Origin: an uncultured Lachnospiraceae bacterium
Lineage (GTDB): Bacteria; Bacillota; Clostridia; Lachnospirales; Lachnospiraceae
Assembly (NCBI GenBank): GCA_902780405.1
Contig: CACZFI010000003.1
Coordinates: forward strand, 1-64,000
Reading direction: 5' to 3'
DNA: 64,000 bases
Position numbers and translations under genes: made by a program
Part shown: positions 44,216 to 52,953 of the stretch, piece after piece
Layout: every line of letters starts with the position of its first letter
Position numbering within the stretch: position 1 is the stretch's first letter
Notes under the pieces: model-generated
The model's input: only the letters and a program-made list of their open reading frames with translations
What the model was told of the DNA's origin: nothing
The model's database searches: none

Positions 44216-45402
44216 AGACTTTTTTTCGGGGCTTCTTCGATCTCTCCCGCCCGTTTTAAAACGGTTTTGGTGACCACGGGGCCGACCAATTCATAGATCA
44301 CGACGCCGCAGAGAACGATGGTCCTGATCTTCGGTCCGAAATCGGGGAACGAAGCCGCCGCTACGGTCGCAAGACCGATGGATACACCCTCCTGCGGTAT
44401 CAGGGTAAGTCCCAGGTATTTCCGCACGGGGACGGGCGCCTTGGAAATCCTTGCGCCAAACGCCGCTCCGATCTGCTTTCCGACCACACGACCGATCACA
44501 TAGACCGCACCCGCAAGTCCGACGGAACGGATAACCGTCACATCCAGAGACGCACCGGAAAGGATGAAAAACATCATATAGATCGGAGGAGTCATACGAT
44601 CCAAAGGCTCGTAGATCTTCTCACGGAATTTGCTGTTATTGACAAAGACGGTGGAAAGCGCCATGCACGCAAGCAGTGAAGAAAATCCCACAATATCGGA
44701 GATACCCACAGTAAGCGCGATCATCATGATCGTAATGGCCAGTCTGTTTCCTCGTCCCGTGTAATACTTCACCATGATCGTCATGACAACGCCAAGAAGC
44801 GCGCCAAAGAAAAGCGCACCAAAGATCTCAATCGCCGGATCAAGCAGCAGCTTTCCGATGGGCGCATCGCCGCCGGTGCTTATGGCGTTCGCGACAGCCA
44901 TTGAGATTCCGAACATCATGAGCGCTACCGCATCATCAAGCGCCACGACGGGAAGCAACGTATTGGTGACGGGTCCCTTGCTCTTATACTGCTTGACGAT
45001 CATCAATGTAGACGCTGCGGCCGTTGCCGAAGCAATCGCTCCCATGGCAAGCGAAAACTGCACATCGAAGCCCAGGATCAGAAGCACGGTATCCACAACC
45101 AAAACCGCACCGAGTCCTTCCGTCACACCGATCACCATCGGTGCTTTTCCCACACGTTTTAAAAAGTTGATCCGAAACTGTGCGCCGATGGAAAAAGCGA
45201 TACAGCCCAGCGCAAATTTGGTCACCACGCCCATATGGTCGATCACGTCCTGCGTGATCACCCCGAGGCAATGCGGTCCGATCAAAAGTCCGATCACCAG
45301 ATATCCGGTGACATTCGGAAGCTTTACCTGCTTTACGATCTTGCCCGCGATCAAAGCGGCGAGCAGGATGATCGCCACAAAGGTAAGCGTATTCACTTCC
45401 AT
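44206..45402 (-). CDS. Cation:proton antiporter, CPA2 family
   Basis: A 398-residue protein with about 12-13 membrane helices and no C-terminal TrkA-N domain. The start LPNVTGYLVIGLLIGPHCLG is the KefB/GerN-like signature, and the unwound core has AIASATAAASTLMIVKQY. It exchanges Na+ or K+ for protons. The next gene upstream, two bases away on the same strand, encodes a PII-like protein, which suggests nucleotide-dependent control of the transporter. The ion cannot be told from the sequence. Confidence 0.9.
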   Translation of the reverse strand: MEVNTLTFVAIILLAALIAGKIVKQVKLPNVTGYLVIGLLIGPHCLGVITQDVIDHMGVVTKFALGCIAFSIGAQFRINFLKRVGKAPMVIGVTEGLGAVLVVDTVLLILGFDVQFSLAMGAIASATAAASTLMIVKQYKSKGPVTNTLLPVVALDDAVALMMFGISMAVANAISTGGDAPIGKLLLDPAIEIFGALFFGALLGVVMTIMVKYYTGRGNRLAITIMMIALTVGISDIVGFSSLLACMALSTVFVNNSKFREKIYEPLDRMTPPIYMMFFILSGASLDVTVIRSVGLAGAVYVIGRVVGKQIGAAFGARISKAPVPVRKYLGLTLIPQEGVSIGLATVAAASFPDFGPKIRTIVLCGVVIYELVGPVVTKTVLKRAGEIEEAPKKSLSN

Positions 45403-45404
45403 AT

Positions 45405-45743
45405 CTATGCACCAAGTCCTTCCACAAAACTTACGGGAAGTGCGAACATGATTCCGGTATTCGGCTCATCAAGGCTTGCCGCCTTATGGATCGTCTTCTT
45501 GGCCTTCTCGAGTTCCTCATCATTCACCACGAAGAGCATCGTCTTCGCAATATCTTCATCATCGTCATCCGCCAGGATGGAGCGGATCATGCCGAAGATC
45601 GGAAGGTCATCCATATCTTCGATCACACTCGCCATACCATGTCCGTCCAGAATCGTACCGCCGCGGATTCCTTCCTCCGCCAGCTCATGGCAAATCTCCC
45701 TGACAAGATCGTTCTTCTTCAAAATCACTACCAGTAAGTTCAT
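45405..45743 (-). CDS. PII-like (GlnB-fold) regulatory protein
   Basis: The start at 45743 (MNLLVVILKKNDLVREICHE) has AAGGAGG upstream. The 112-residue protein fits the PII-like ferredoxin fold: strand-helix-strand MNLLVVIL ... GTILDGHGM, a loop rich in acid residues (ILADDDDEDIAKT) in place of the uridylylated T-loop, then TMLFVVNDEELEKAKKTIHK. The canonical GlnB signatures are absent. Such proteins are often encoded beside transporters and sense nucleotides or small ligands. Here it almost touches the antiporter gene. Confidence 0.65.
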   Translation of the reverse strand: MNLLVVILKKNDLVREICHELAEEGIRGGTILDGHGMASVIEDMDDLPIFGMIRSILADDDDEDIAKTMLFVVNDEELEKAKKTIHKAASLDEPNTGIMFALPVSFVEGLGA

Positions 45744-45744
45744 C

Positions 45745-46407
45745 TTACGCCTCCTTAAACAGTTCCAGCATTTCGTCCATGCGATCATACACCTTGTCGG
45801 TGTAGGGCTCGGTGTGGTGGTCGGGCAGGATCAGGTCGATCACCATCACGGTATACATGCCCGCGTCATGCACGGAACGGACACCGTTGCGCGAATCCTC
45901 CACGCCGACTGCGTCGCACGGCGCAACGCCAAGTCGTTCGCACGCTTTCAAATAGATATCCGGGCAAGGCTTTCCCCGTCCCGGATCGATCATATCGCCA
46001 TAAACAAGTTCATCGAAGTACTCGTAGATACCGTTTTGCCTGAGATTCTTCTCGGCGCGTTCCTTCACGGTGGAAGTGGCCAGTCCGATCTTGATCCCGT
46101 GCTCCGACAGATAGGCCAGTGTCTCACGTACTCCGGCCTTAAGCTCCACGCCATGCTCTCTGATGTGCGCATCCAGTTTCTTCATCATATCTTCGCGATA
46201 GACGAAGTAATCGATGCCGCGTCCCACAACTTCCTCGAATACTTTTTTGTTGGTATATTTGTTGCCGCCGGCAATGCGGTTGCAAGCGATGTCCATCACA
46301 TCCTCCGGGATCCCGTACTCCCTGCCCGTCTCCTTCTGGAAACGGCGGTACAGTTTCTCCGTATCCGTGATGACACCATCCATATCAAATACAACTGCGG
46401 AAAACAT
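45745..46407 (-). CDS. HAD-superfamily hydrolase, beta-phosphoglucomutase-like
   Basis: A 220-residue protein with motif I VFDMDGVITDTE (nucleophile Asp), motif II IGLATSTVKE, and motif III/IV PDIYLKACERLGV ... VGVEDSRNGVRS. The helical cap after motif I puts it in subfamily I, with phosphatases such as Gph and YcjU or beta-phosphoglucomutase. The second Asp of motif I is present. The substrate is unknown. The gene follows the PP2C gene without a gap. Confidence 0.9.
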   Translation of the reverse strand: MFSAVVFDMDGVITDTEKLYRRFQKETGREYGIPEDVMDIACNRIAGGNKYTNKKVFEEVVGRGIDYFVYREDMMKKLDAHIREHGVELKAGVRETLAYLSEHGIKIGLATSTVKERAEKNLRQNGIYEYFDELVYGDMIDPGRGKPCPDIYLKACERLGVAPCDAVGVEDSRNGVRSVHDAGMYTVMVIDLILPDHHTEPYTDKVYDRMDEMLELFKEA

Positions 46408-47145
46408 TTAATCCTCCGATTTCCTGATACAGATTGCCGAGTAATTGTCCATCTCCCGGTCGGTGCCGCGTTCCTCAACGATCCCACGCATCGCAGTCAG
46501 CCAGGCTTTGGCACTCTTCGTCTCCCGGAGTGTCTGCATCATCTCTTTTTCCGAAACAAGTTCCCAGAAACCGTCCGTAGCAAGCAGAAAAGGTTCCGGC
46601 TCTCCATCAAGTTCCAGTATGGGGCTTAAGTCGTAATTCTTCTTCGGCTTCCAGACAGAGCCGAGCGTACTGTACAATTTGAATCGCTCCGGGTGATTCC
46701 TGATCTGTCTCTCCTCAATCTCCCCGGTGTCCGCCATCTTCTGCACGTGGCTGTGATCCTTCGTCCGCTCAAAGCGCGTACCGTTCATAAAAAAGCGATA
46801 CAGTCTGCCGTCGCCGATATTACCCCAGCGTGCAAATTCCGGTGTCAGAAGAAGCACCGTCATCGTCGTGCGAAGCGCCTCTGCGCCGCGCTGCGCCTGC
46901 AGACGCTTGATCTCTTCCTGCGCACCGCAAAAGATATCATCCAAAAGGGCGGGGTATGAACCCCGCGCCTTAAATAAATCTGCTGCATAAGCCGTCGCCG
47001 TCTCCGCCGCCACATCTCCGCCCGCGTGACCGCCTAAGCCGTCACACAGGATGTAGAGGCTTGCGCCGTCTGCTTCTGCCACGCGCACGCGATCTTCATT
47101 GATCGTCCGATTTCCGATTTGTGAAAGCATGGCATATTCCGGCAT
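46408..47145 (-). CDS. PP2C-family protein Ser/Thr phosphatase (second copy)
   Basis: A 245-residue soluble PPM phosphatase. Metal-site motifs are GNRTINEDRVRV, LYILCDGLGGHAGGDVAAET, and a C-terminal LATDGFWELVSE plus DNYSAICIR. The substitution VRV...EADGAS at motif 2 is normal. It is one of two PP2C genes in this block; the other (55130) lies next to the kinase. It sits directly after the giant Ig-like gene and is likely to reverse phosphorylation by the kinase at 52954, although it could serve other substrates. Confidence 0.92.
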   Translation of the reverse strand: MPEYAMLSQIGNRTINEDRVRVAEADGASLYILCDGLGGHAGGDVAAETATAYAADLFKARGSYPALLDDIFCGAQEEIKRLQAQRGAEALRTTMTVLLLTPEFARWGNIGDGRLYRFFMNGTRFERTKDHSHVQKMADTGEIEERQIRNHPERFKLYSTLGSVWKPKKNYDLSPILELDGEPEPFLLATDGFWELVSEKEMMQTLRETKSAKAWLTAMRGIVEERGTDREMDNYSAICIRKSED

Positions 47146-47166
47146 ATGTATTCCTCCTGCTGCCTG

Positions 47167-50100
47167 TTACAAATTCTTTCTTCTCTTTGACAGTACGAAG
47201 AAGAGTGAACATCCGAGCAACGCTAGAAGCGCCGCGATTCCGCCGATGATCAGCGGCATATAGTTTCTCTTCTCGCCAAAGGTAAATTTGATGGTCTGTG
47301 TCGACTCATTGCCCGCCTCATCCCGTGCGGTCATGGTGAGCACATAGTCGCCCTTCTGATCCACGGTGAGATCCACCACGTCATCCTTGATATCCACAGC
47401 CTTGCCGTTTAAGGTTACCGATGTCAGCGTGTCCTCATCGAGCTGAAGCGAGATACCGATATTATAGACCTCGTTCTTGATCTCTCCGTCCTCCACGCCT
47501 GTCACGATGAAGGTCGGCGCCTTGGTGTCCAGGATGAATTCAATGGTGCGCTCTGTTTTATGTCCGAGCTCGTCCACCGCCGTGATGAGCAGTGTGTAGG
47601 AGCCGTCCTCGATGGTTGAGGAACCGTCGTATTCACGACCGTTTAAATAGATATGTGTCTCACATACCGTAAGGTCATTCACCAAGTCTTCCACATCATA
47701 GTCCCAGAAGAACTTATTTACAACCTTGTCATCATACTCCGAGAGATCGATGATCTCAGGATTTGTTTTGTCTATGGTGAAATGTACACTGTCGGAAGTT
47801 CTGTTACCCGCACCGTCCGTAGCCGTTACGGTGATATCATAGATACCGTCTTCCGTGATCAGCTGGCTGATCACCGTCGGGTTCGCAGACTGTGCCACAA
47901 AGCCGATGGGTACTGTCTCCTTGGTTCCGTCAATCTTGGTACGTGTTGCATTTACCTCGACTCTCTTTGATACATAGAAGTCATCGGTGATCTCTGCGCC
48001 GAAATCCACATCCTTATCTGTCAGCATGTAGTTTCCGATCGCGCGCATCGTGAGCTTCGGTGCATCCCTGTCAATGGTGATGCTTGAAGAAGTCTGCGCC
48101 GTGTGTCCGACCTTGTCTCTTGCGGTAAACTCAATTCTGTAGACACCCGTCTGTGAGATCAGTTCCGACATATTGGTATTTCTTGATGTCGGTCTGTAAT
48201 CGATGGTCTTGTACAGACTTTCGCCCGCACCGTCTCCGGCCTTTCTGTAAATGGTGACCGTACCGCTCGCATCCCACCAGAAAGCCTCTTCCATAGAGAA
48301 GGTGAGCGTCGTGGCAGATGCACTGACACCTCCGATAGCGCCGCCGTTGATGGTAAGTTTCGGTGCCGTTCTGTCTAAGCGGAAGTTCATGGTTCTTGTG
48401 CCGGAGCGGTTACCCGCCATATCCACCGCGAATACTTCAATGCTGTACTCCGCTTCCTCGGAGAAACTGTAGGTTCTGTTGTTTGATACTTTGTTGTATC
48501 CGGATACCGTCGGTGACTGATCCGGACGCTTGGTTGTGATCTTGACATTCAAGTCATCGTTATCTACTGCAATGGCATCATTCGCGCCCGCAAAGATCCG
48601 CACATCGCCGGTGAACTCCTGCGCCGGGGTTCCGTCGCCGAAATTAAGATATCCGTTCGCCGTGGTGGTGATCGTCGGTGCGCCCTTGTCAATCACAAAG
48701 GTTACGCTCTTTTCATCCGCTGCGTTACCCGCTTTATCCACCGCCGAGATCTTCACATTGTGTGTGCCTTCGGAAGAAAAGTCTGCGGTATTGATCCACT
48801 TCTTCTCTCCGGCCTTGCCCCACGTCTTGGTGAATGTGATAGGGTTGCCGTTATCCGTAACGGTAACCGTCCGGATATCCTTCTCCGTGTAGGTAAATTC
48901 CATCGATACATTTCCACGGTAGTAGTAATCTCTTGCCGTACCGTCGAAATTGGTGGAAGGACGCTTGCCTGCGGTCGATCCGCCTGTGATCTTCGCCGTT
49001 ACTTCGGGCTTGGTGCTGTCGATGGTAAATGTACCCGTCTTCTTGGCGCTTCTTCCCGAGTAGTCAGAGGTTGCTACCGTAATCGTGTAAGTTCCGTCAG
49101 GGAGGATCTTTCCTCCGCTCTTGTTTGTAAGAAGTGTTCCGACCGACTCACCGGTACCGGCACCAAGTTTGTTCAAATCCCAGTGCTTTACGGTCCAGGT
49201 CTCATGCGCCGCATTGGTAAGCTGTACATCCAGATTTGCGAGAGAAAGGTTGTCGGCAACCTCAATGCTCACGCCGGTCTCGTTACTGAAGGGATCTGAG
49301 ATTTCCGCCAGAGGGACCTGGTCAATCTTTACACTGCTGATCGTGGGATCCGTGCGATCAACTTTGATGTTAACACTTCGGTTCTGTGCTGTCGTTGCAT
49401 CCGTATTCTCGGAGAGCTTGTTACCTGCACCATCTACCGCTTCGAACACATAGTTTGTTCCCCAGGGGTTTGCAGACTCGGGAATCTCCGTGTTCCAGGT
49501 CTTTTCTATCTTTCCTGCCGACGCTGTAAGTGCAGCGCCCTCGACATTTCCTTTGGAACCTGTGATCGTATAACTTCCCGATACGATATCCGTCTCGGGA
49601 GCCGCCGCGCCCGATTCAATGGTAACAGAAAGGGTCGGGTTCTTCGCCCAGCCTTTTTCGTTCACGCCGGTTACGGTACTTACGACGGTCGGCTTGGTGT
49701 TGTCATACCAAAGGTTTCCGAGATCGACCACAACGCTCTGGGGTGTGGACTTGCTGTCCGTCACCGTCACCTTGATATCCTGTAACTGCGTATTGGATGC
49801 CGGATTCGGAAGGATGGTGAATACCTTGTAAGGAACCACATCCGTTCCCACGGTCGACGACAGTTCATATCGCTTAGTCTTTAAATTCTGCGGGGTTTCC
49901 GTTGCAGGATCAAATACAGTCGCAGATACGGAAACCGGTGTTGCGGTCGTATCCGCCGCATTCACGCCCGTAAATGTGACGCTTACAAGGGGATATCCCG
50001 AGCTTGCGGTAAGCTTTGCATATACAGGCTTGTTCGTCTTATAGTACTCGGACGCTGTGCCGAGGCTGATCACGCTTGTGCAGGCCGCATCCCTGTAAAG

Positions 50101-52227
50101 CGACACCGTGACATCTCTTCTGGTGTCATTGTAGATCATATCCTTGTCAGCATTCTTGAGCGCCGGGATGTCCGTGATGACAGTCTGATTGCCTGCATAA
50201 TCCTCGGCAACCATTATGGGGTGGATGACGCCGTTTGCATCTGCCTTACATCTGCCGTCGCCGTAAGGATTCCCTACCTCCCACTCTCCATTAAGGAAAG
50301 TCGTAGAAGTATCCTCGGCCGACGTCGGATCCATGCAATACAGTGTATAATCAAGACTCTCTTCATTGTCAGGGGCGACACTGTAAAGGTCCACCGACTT
50401 CATGTAGCTGGGGATCGTTCCGTCTTCCGCCACATAATCACTTGCGCCGTATACATACTTGTAATTATAGGGACGATCCGTGAGGTCCATAACAACCACG
50501 CCGTTATCGATCTCATCGGCGGTAACCTCTTCCCAGACATTAGTCCCGGCCTTTTCCTTCATAAGCTTTACATAGGGAAGAAGGTTGTCATCCGTATCCT
50601 TGATCTGCGCAGGTGCGATTGCGTCGTAGACAAAGGATCCCAGACCACCGGAATTAGCCGGTGAATGCCCTGTATCTCTCGCTACGACTACCAGGTCCTC
50701 GTACTTGCCCTCGGGAAGCGCAATCTCAAAAGTCTTTGTATAAAGCCCTGTCTCGGCGCTCAGCGTCACCGCGCCTACACCGTCGACCTGAGCGATCGTT
50801 GATGCCGGACTCGCTCCGTTTTTCTTACCAAGGAGTTCAATTGAATCCAAAGGGAATCCTGATGAAACCGTACCCTTGACAACCACCTGTTCCTTCGTAT
50901 AGTTTGTTTCGGATGTAGATGTATAGTTCTTCTTCTCATCGCCTACATAGAGGCCGATATCGGTTCCAAAGCGAAGGTTCTTGTTGACAACAACCGCTTT
51001 TGGAAGATTAACTGCTGCCGATCTGTTCCCGGCCACATCCTCGGCAATCACCACAAGGTCCTTGCCGGCTTTGAGTTTCGCTAAGAGTGCGGCATTTGAA
51101 AAATCAATATCCGCTGTATATATATCAACCCCCGATGATTCTTTAGCTCCATCTACCCTGCAAACCGCTGCTTCGCTCGGATAGTCCGATCCGTCCTGCT
51201 TTTCGAACACCATAAACCACAGGAGGTTTTCACTTGTATCCGTGGACGTAATCATGTACCTTCTGTTGTTCGTCTCAGACTCTTCAATATAATCCGGCGG
51301 ATTCTTTTCATTATCAGACGAGTCCAGGATCTTTACTGAGTCAATTCCGGGATTCGTAGCATCAAGAACTACTTGATTCGCAACAGAATTAATTTCCACC
51401 AAATCACCGTTAAAAAACAGTCCGACATATCCCCGATAGGATGTCCCCTCCGTCAGAGGGAGCTCGCTATCCATAGATTCCCAAGTGATGTTACTCGGGT
51501 CACTTCCTGTGTTAACATCTAAGCTGCCGTTCGTACTGATTCCCATTTTGGTTTCACCGAGAATAAACTTCGCAGTGCCGTTTGAATCAGTTCCGTACGG
51601 AGTACCAACGACCTTTACCTCCTCGGCCGTAGTATATATCGTGCCTCCGTTCGTTGATCCGGGAAGATCCGCTCCGTTCACTGTTTTATATGCATAATCA
51701 TTTTGAAGATACTTATATATTTGTTCAATTCCGTAACGTAACCAACGCTCTTCCTGTGGTGTCTCCGTATCTCCTGACAGCAACGTTGTTTTAACTTTCA
51801 CGTACACATAGATGTTATGCCCCTTATCTGTTTCCGGATCCCAGACAGTCAGAGAGTTCTCAAAAGCGGGATTATCCACATCTGCATGCACAGAAGAAAA
51901 CTTCGAATCCGTTACCTCAACCTTCATCCGTGTTGTCTCATCGATATCTACGATCTTTCCGGTAACAGTTACCGTCGGCTGAATTGCCAGCGTATGAGGG
52001 TCGACCGGCATTGCAAGGGTCATACTCTCGGATGTTGATGGCGTATATGCACCTCCTTCGTATCCGACCGCAAAACTGATTGAAACCGGGATCGGATCCG
52101 CGGCCTTTGCACCTGACTTCGGGCCGATGTGTGAAATCACGGGAACAGCCGCAAGAATCATCGCAAGTGCGAAAGCGATGAAACGATTCTTGATTCTGTT
52201 GTGATTGTTGCTCTGTATTTTGCTCAT
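47167..52227 (-). CDS. Giant cell-surface protein with bacterial Ig-like repeats
   Basis: A 1686-residue exported protein. Signal peptide about 1-43 (NRFIAFALAMILAAVPVISH). From about 330 to 1640 it repeats Ig-like beta-sandwich units that end with [TVF]-x-[IVF]-D-[KRST]-x-x-P and include Y-x-[IV]-x-[VA]-x-A-x-D-x-A-G-N, as in Big/Ig-like adhesin stalks. The C-terminus is a hydrophobic helix (YMPLIIGGIAALLALLGCSLFFVL) plus SKRRKNL, with no LPxTG, so it is membrane-anchored with a small inside tail. No catalytic module is seen. It sits between the phosphosignalling genes and is probably their envelope output or partner. Confidence 0.88.
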   Translation of the reverse strand: MSKIQSNNHNRIKNRFIAFALAMILAAVPVISHIGPKSGAKAADPIPVSISFAVGYEGGAYTPSTSESMTLAMPVDPHTLAIQPTVTVTGKIVDIDETTRMKVEVTDSKFSSVHADVDNPAFENSLTVWDPETDKGHNIYVYVKVKTTLLSGDTETPQEERWLRYGIEQIYKYLQNDYAYKTVNGADLPGSTNGGTIYTTAEEVKVVGTPYGTDSNGTAKFILGETKMGISTNGSLDVNTGSDPSNITWESMDSELPLTEGTSYRGYVGLFFNGDLVEINSVANQVVLDATNPGIDSVKILDSSDNEKNPPDYIEESETNNRRYMITSTDTSENLLWFMVFEKQDGSDYPSEAAVCRVDGAKESSGVDIYTADIDFSNAALLAKLKAGKDLVVIAEDVAGNRSAAVNLPKAVVVNKNLRFGTDIGLYVGDEKKNYTSTSETNYTKEQVVVKGTVSSGFPLDSIELLGKKNGASPASTIAQVDGVGAVTLSAETGLYTKTFEIALPEGKYEDLVVVARDTGHSPANSGGLGSFVYDAIAPAQIKDTDDNLLPYVKLMKEKAGTNVWEEVTADEIDNGVVVMDLTDRPYNYKYVYGASDYVAEDGTIPSYMKSVDLYSVAPDNEESLDYTLYCMDPTSAEDTSTTFLNGEWEVGNPYGDGRCKADANGVIHPIMVAEDYAGNQTVITDIPALKNADKDMIYNDTRRDVTVSLYRDAACTSVISLGTASEYYKTNKPVYAKLTASSGYPLVSVTFTGVNAADTTATPVSVSATVFDPATETPQNLKTKRYELSSTVGTDVVPYKVFTILPNPASNTQLQDIKVTVTDSKSTPQSVVVDLGNLWYDNTKPTVVSTVTGVNEKGWAKNPTLSVTIESGAAAPETDIVSGSYTITGSKGNVEGAALTASAGKIEKTWNTEIPESANPWGTNYVFEAVDGAGNKLSENTDATTAQNRSVNIKVDRTDPTISSVKIDQVPLAEISDPFSNETGVSIEVADNLSLANLDVQLTNAAHETWTVKHWDLNKLGAGTGESVGTLLTNKSGGKILPDGTYTITVATSDYSGRSAKKTGTFTIDSTKPEVTAKITGGSTAGKRPSTNFDGTARDYYYRGNVSMEFTYTEKDIRTVTVTDNGNPITFTKTWGKAGEKKWINTADFSSEGTHNVKISAVDKAGNAADEKSVTFVIDKGAPTITTTANGYLNFGDGTPAQEFTGDVRIFAGANDAIAVDNDDLNVKITTKRPDQSPTVSGYNKVSNNRTYSFSEEAEYSIEVFAVDMAGNRSGTRTMNFRLDRTAPKLTINGGAIGGVSASATTLTFSMEEAFWWDASGTVTIYRKAGDGAGESLYKTIDYRPTSRNTNMSELISQTGVYRIEFTARDKVGHTAQTSSSITIDRDAPKLTMRAIGNYMLTDKDVDFGAEITDDFYVSKRVEVNATRTKIDGTKETVPIGFVAQSANPTVISQLITEDGIYDITVTATDGAGNRTSDSVHFTIDKTNPEIIDLSEYDDKVVNKFFWDYDVEDLVNDLTVCETHIYLNGREYDGSSTIEDGSYTLLITAVDELGHKTERTIEFILDTKAPTFIVTGVEDGEIKNEVYNIGISLQLDEDTLTSVTLNGKAVDIKDDVVDLTVDQKGDYVLTMTARDEAGNESTQTIKFTFGEKRNYMPLIIGGIAALLALLGCSLFFVLSKRRKNL

Positions 52228-52243
52228 ATCGCTTTCCTCCTTC

Positions 52244-52948
52244 TTATGATTCCAACTGCTCTTCGGTATGTACGACGATCACATCGTAGATCATCTTTAC
52301 TCTATCCTTCATCGGTGCCGGATGCTCTTCGGAGTCGATCAGATTGGTCTCTGCAGATGAGAGAACATCTGTCGCCACATCATCCGAGGTATGTGTAAGG
52401 ACATCGGTCTCGCTGTCGTCACCGGAAGCTGCAAGTACATCCGTTTCCGTATCATCTCCGATCGCGCCTTCCTCAAAGCTTGCCGTTGCAAGTACCGCCG
52501 TCTCACTCTCGTCATCGCCGAAGCTGGTTGTAAGCACCTCTGTGTCCGGCTTGACGTCGTATGCGGGTGTCGGCTTTTCTCCCGAGAGTACCGCTGTCTC
52601 GCCTTCCAGCGTAGGATCCAGGATTGTGGTTGTATCCTCCGATGCACCCTTGTTCTTTCGCCTTCCGCCTAAGATGGTGGTACGCTGTTCACTCTTTTTG
52701 GTGTCCCCGGCCTCATGTGCCGTGATCACGCCACTCTTATAGTACTTTGCACGTTCCTTCTTGGAAATATCCTGTGAGGCAGTCGTGCGGTTTTTCATAT
52801 CCCGAAGGCCTCGACGCGCGCTTCGTCCGGTCAATTCCCCGACCACTCTGTGGATCTTCAGTGTGAAGAACAGGATCACCGCCGTAATAAAGAGGATGAT
52901 GGCTGCGATCAGGCCGCCGTAGTATAGCATCTCATAAGTCTTTTCCAT
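52244..52948 (-). CDS. Membrane protein with eight T-x-[VI]-L motifs (candidate phosphothreonine scaffold)
   Basis: The start is placed at the ATG at 52948 (MEKTYEMLYYGG) because GGGGAG lies eight bases upstream; an ATG at 52954 overlaps the kinase stop as TGATG. Of 234 residues, about 9-30 form one membrane helix and the rest is a basic then acidic disordered tail. The tail repeats T-x-[VI]-L at Thr 90, 107, 118, 136, 150, 169, 181 and 193, mostly after acidic residues (ETAVL, DTEVL, ETDVL). pThr with a +3 aliphatic residue is what many FHA domains bind. Genes for a Ser/Thr kinase, PP2C and two FHA proteins are its neighbours. I know no named family for it. Confidence 0.7.
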   Translation of the reverse strand: MEKTYEMLYYGGLIAAIILFITAVILFFTLKIHRVVGELTGRSARRGLRDMKNRTTASQDISKKERAKYYKSGVITAHEAGDTKKSEQRTTILGGRRKNKGASEDTTTILDPTLEGETAVLSGEKPTPAYDVKPDTEVLTTSFGDDESETAVLATASFEEGAIGDDTETDVLAASGDDSETDVLTHTSDDVATDVLSSAETNLIDSEEHPAPMKDRVKMIYDVIVVHTEEQLES

Positions 52949-52953
52949 GGCCA

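Noticed and set aside
45235..46629. Long plus-strand frame across the antiporter, PII-like, HAD and PP2C genes
   Set aside because: Crosses four real genes on the other strand and has no motif.
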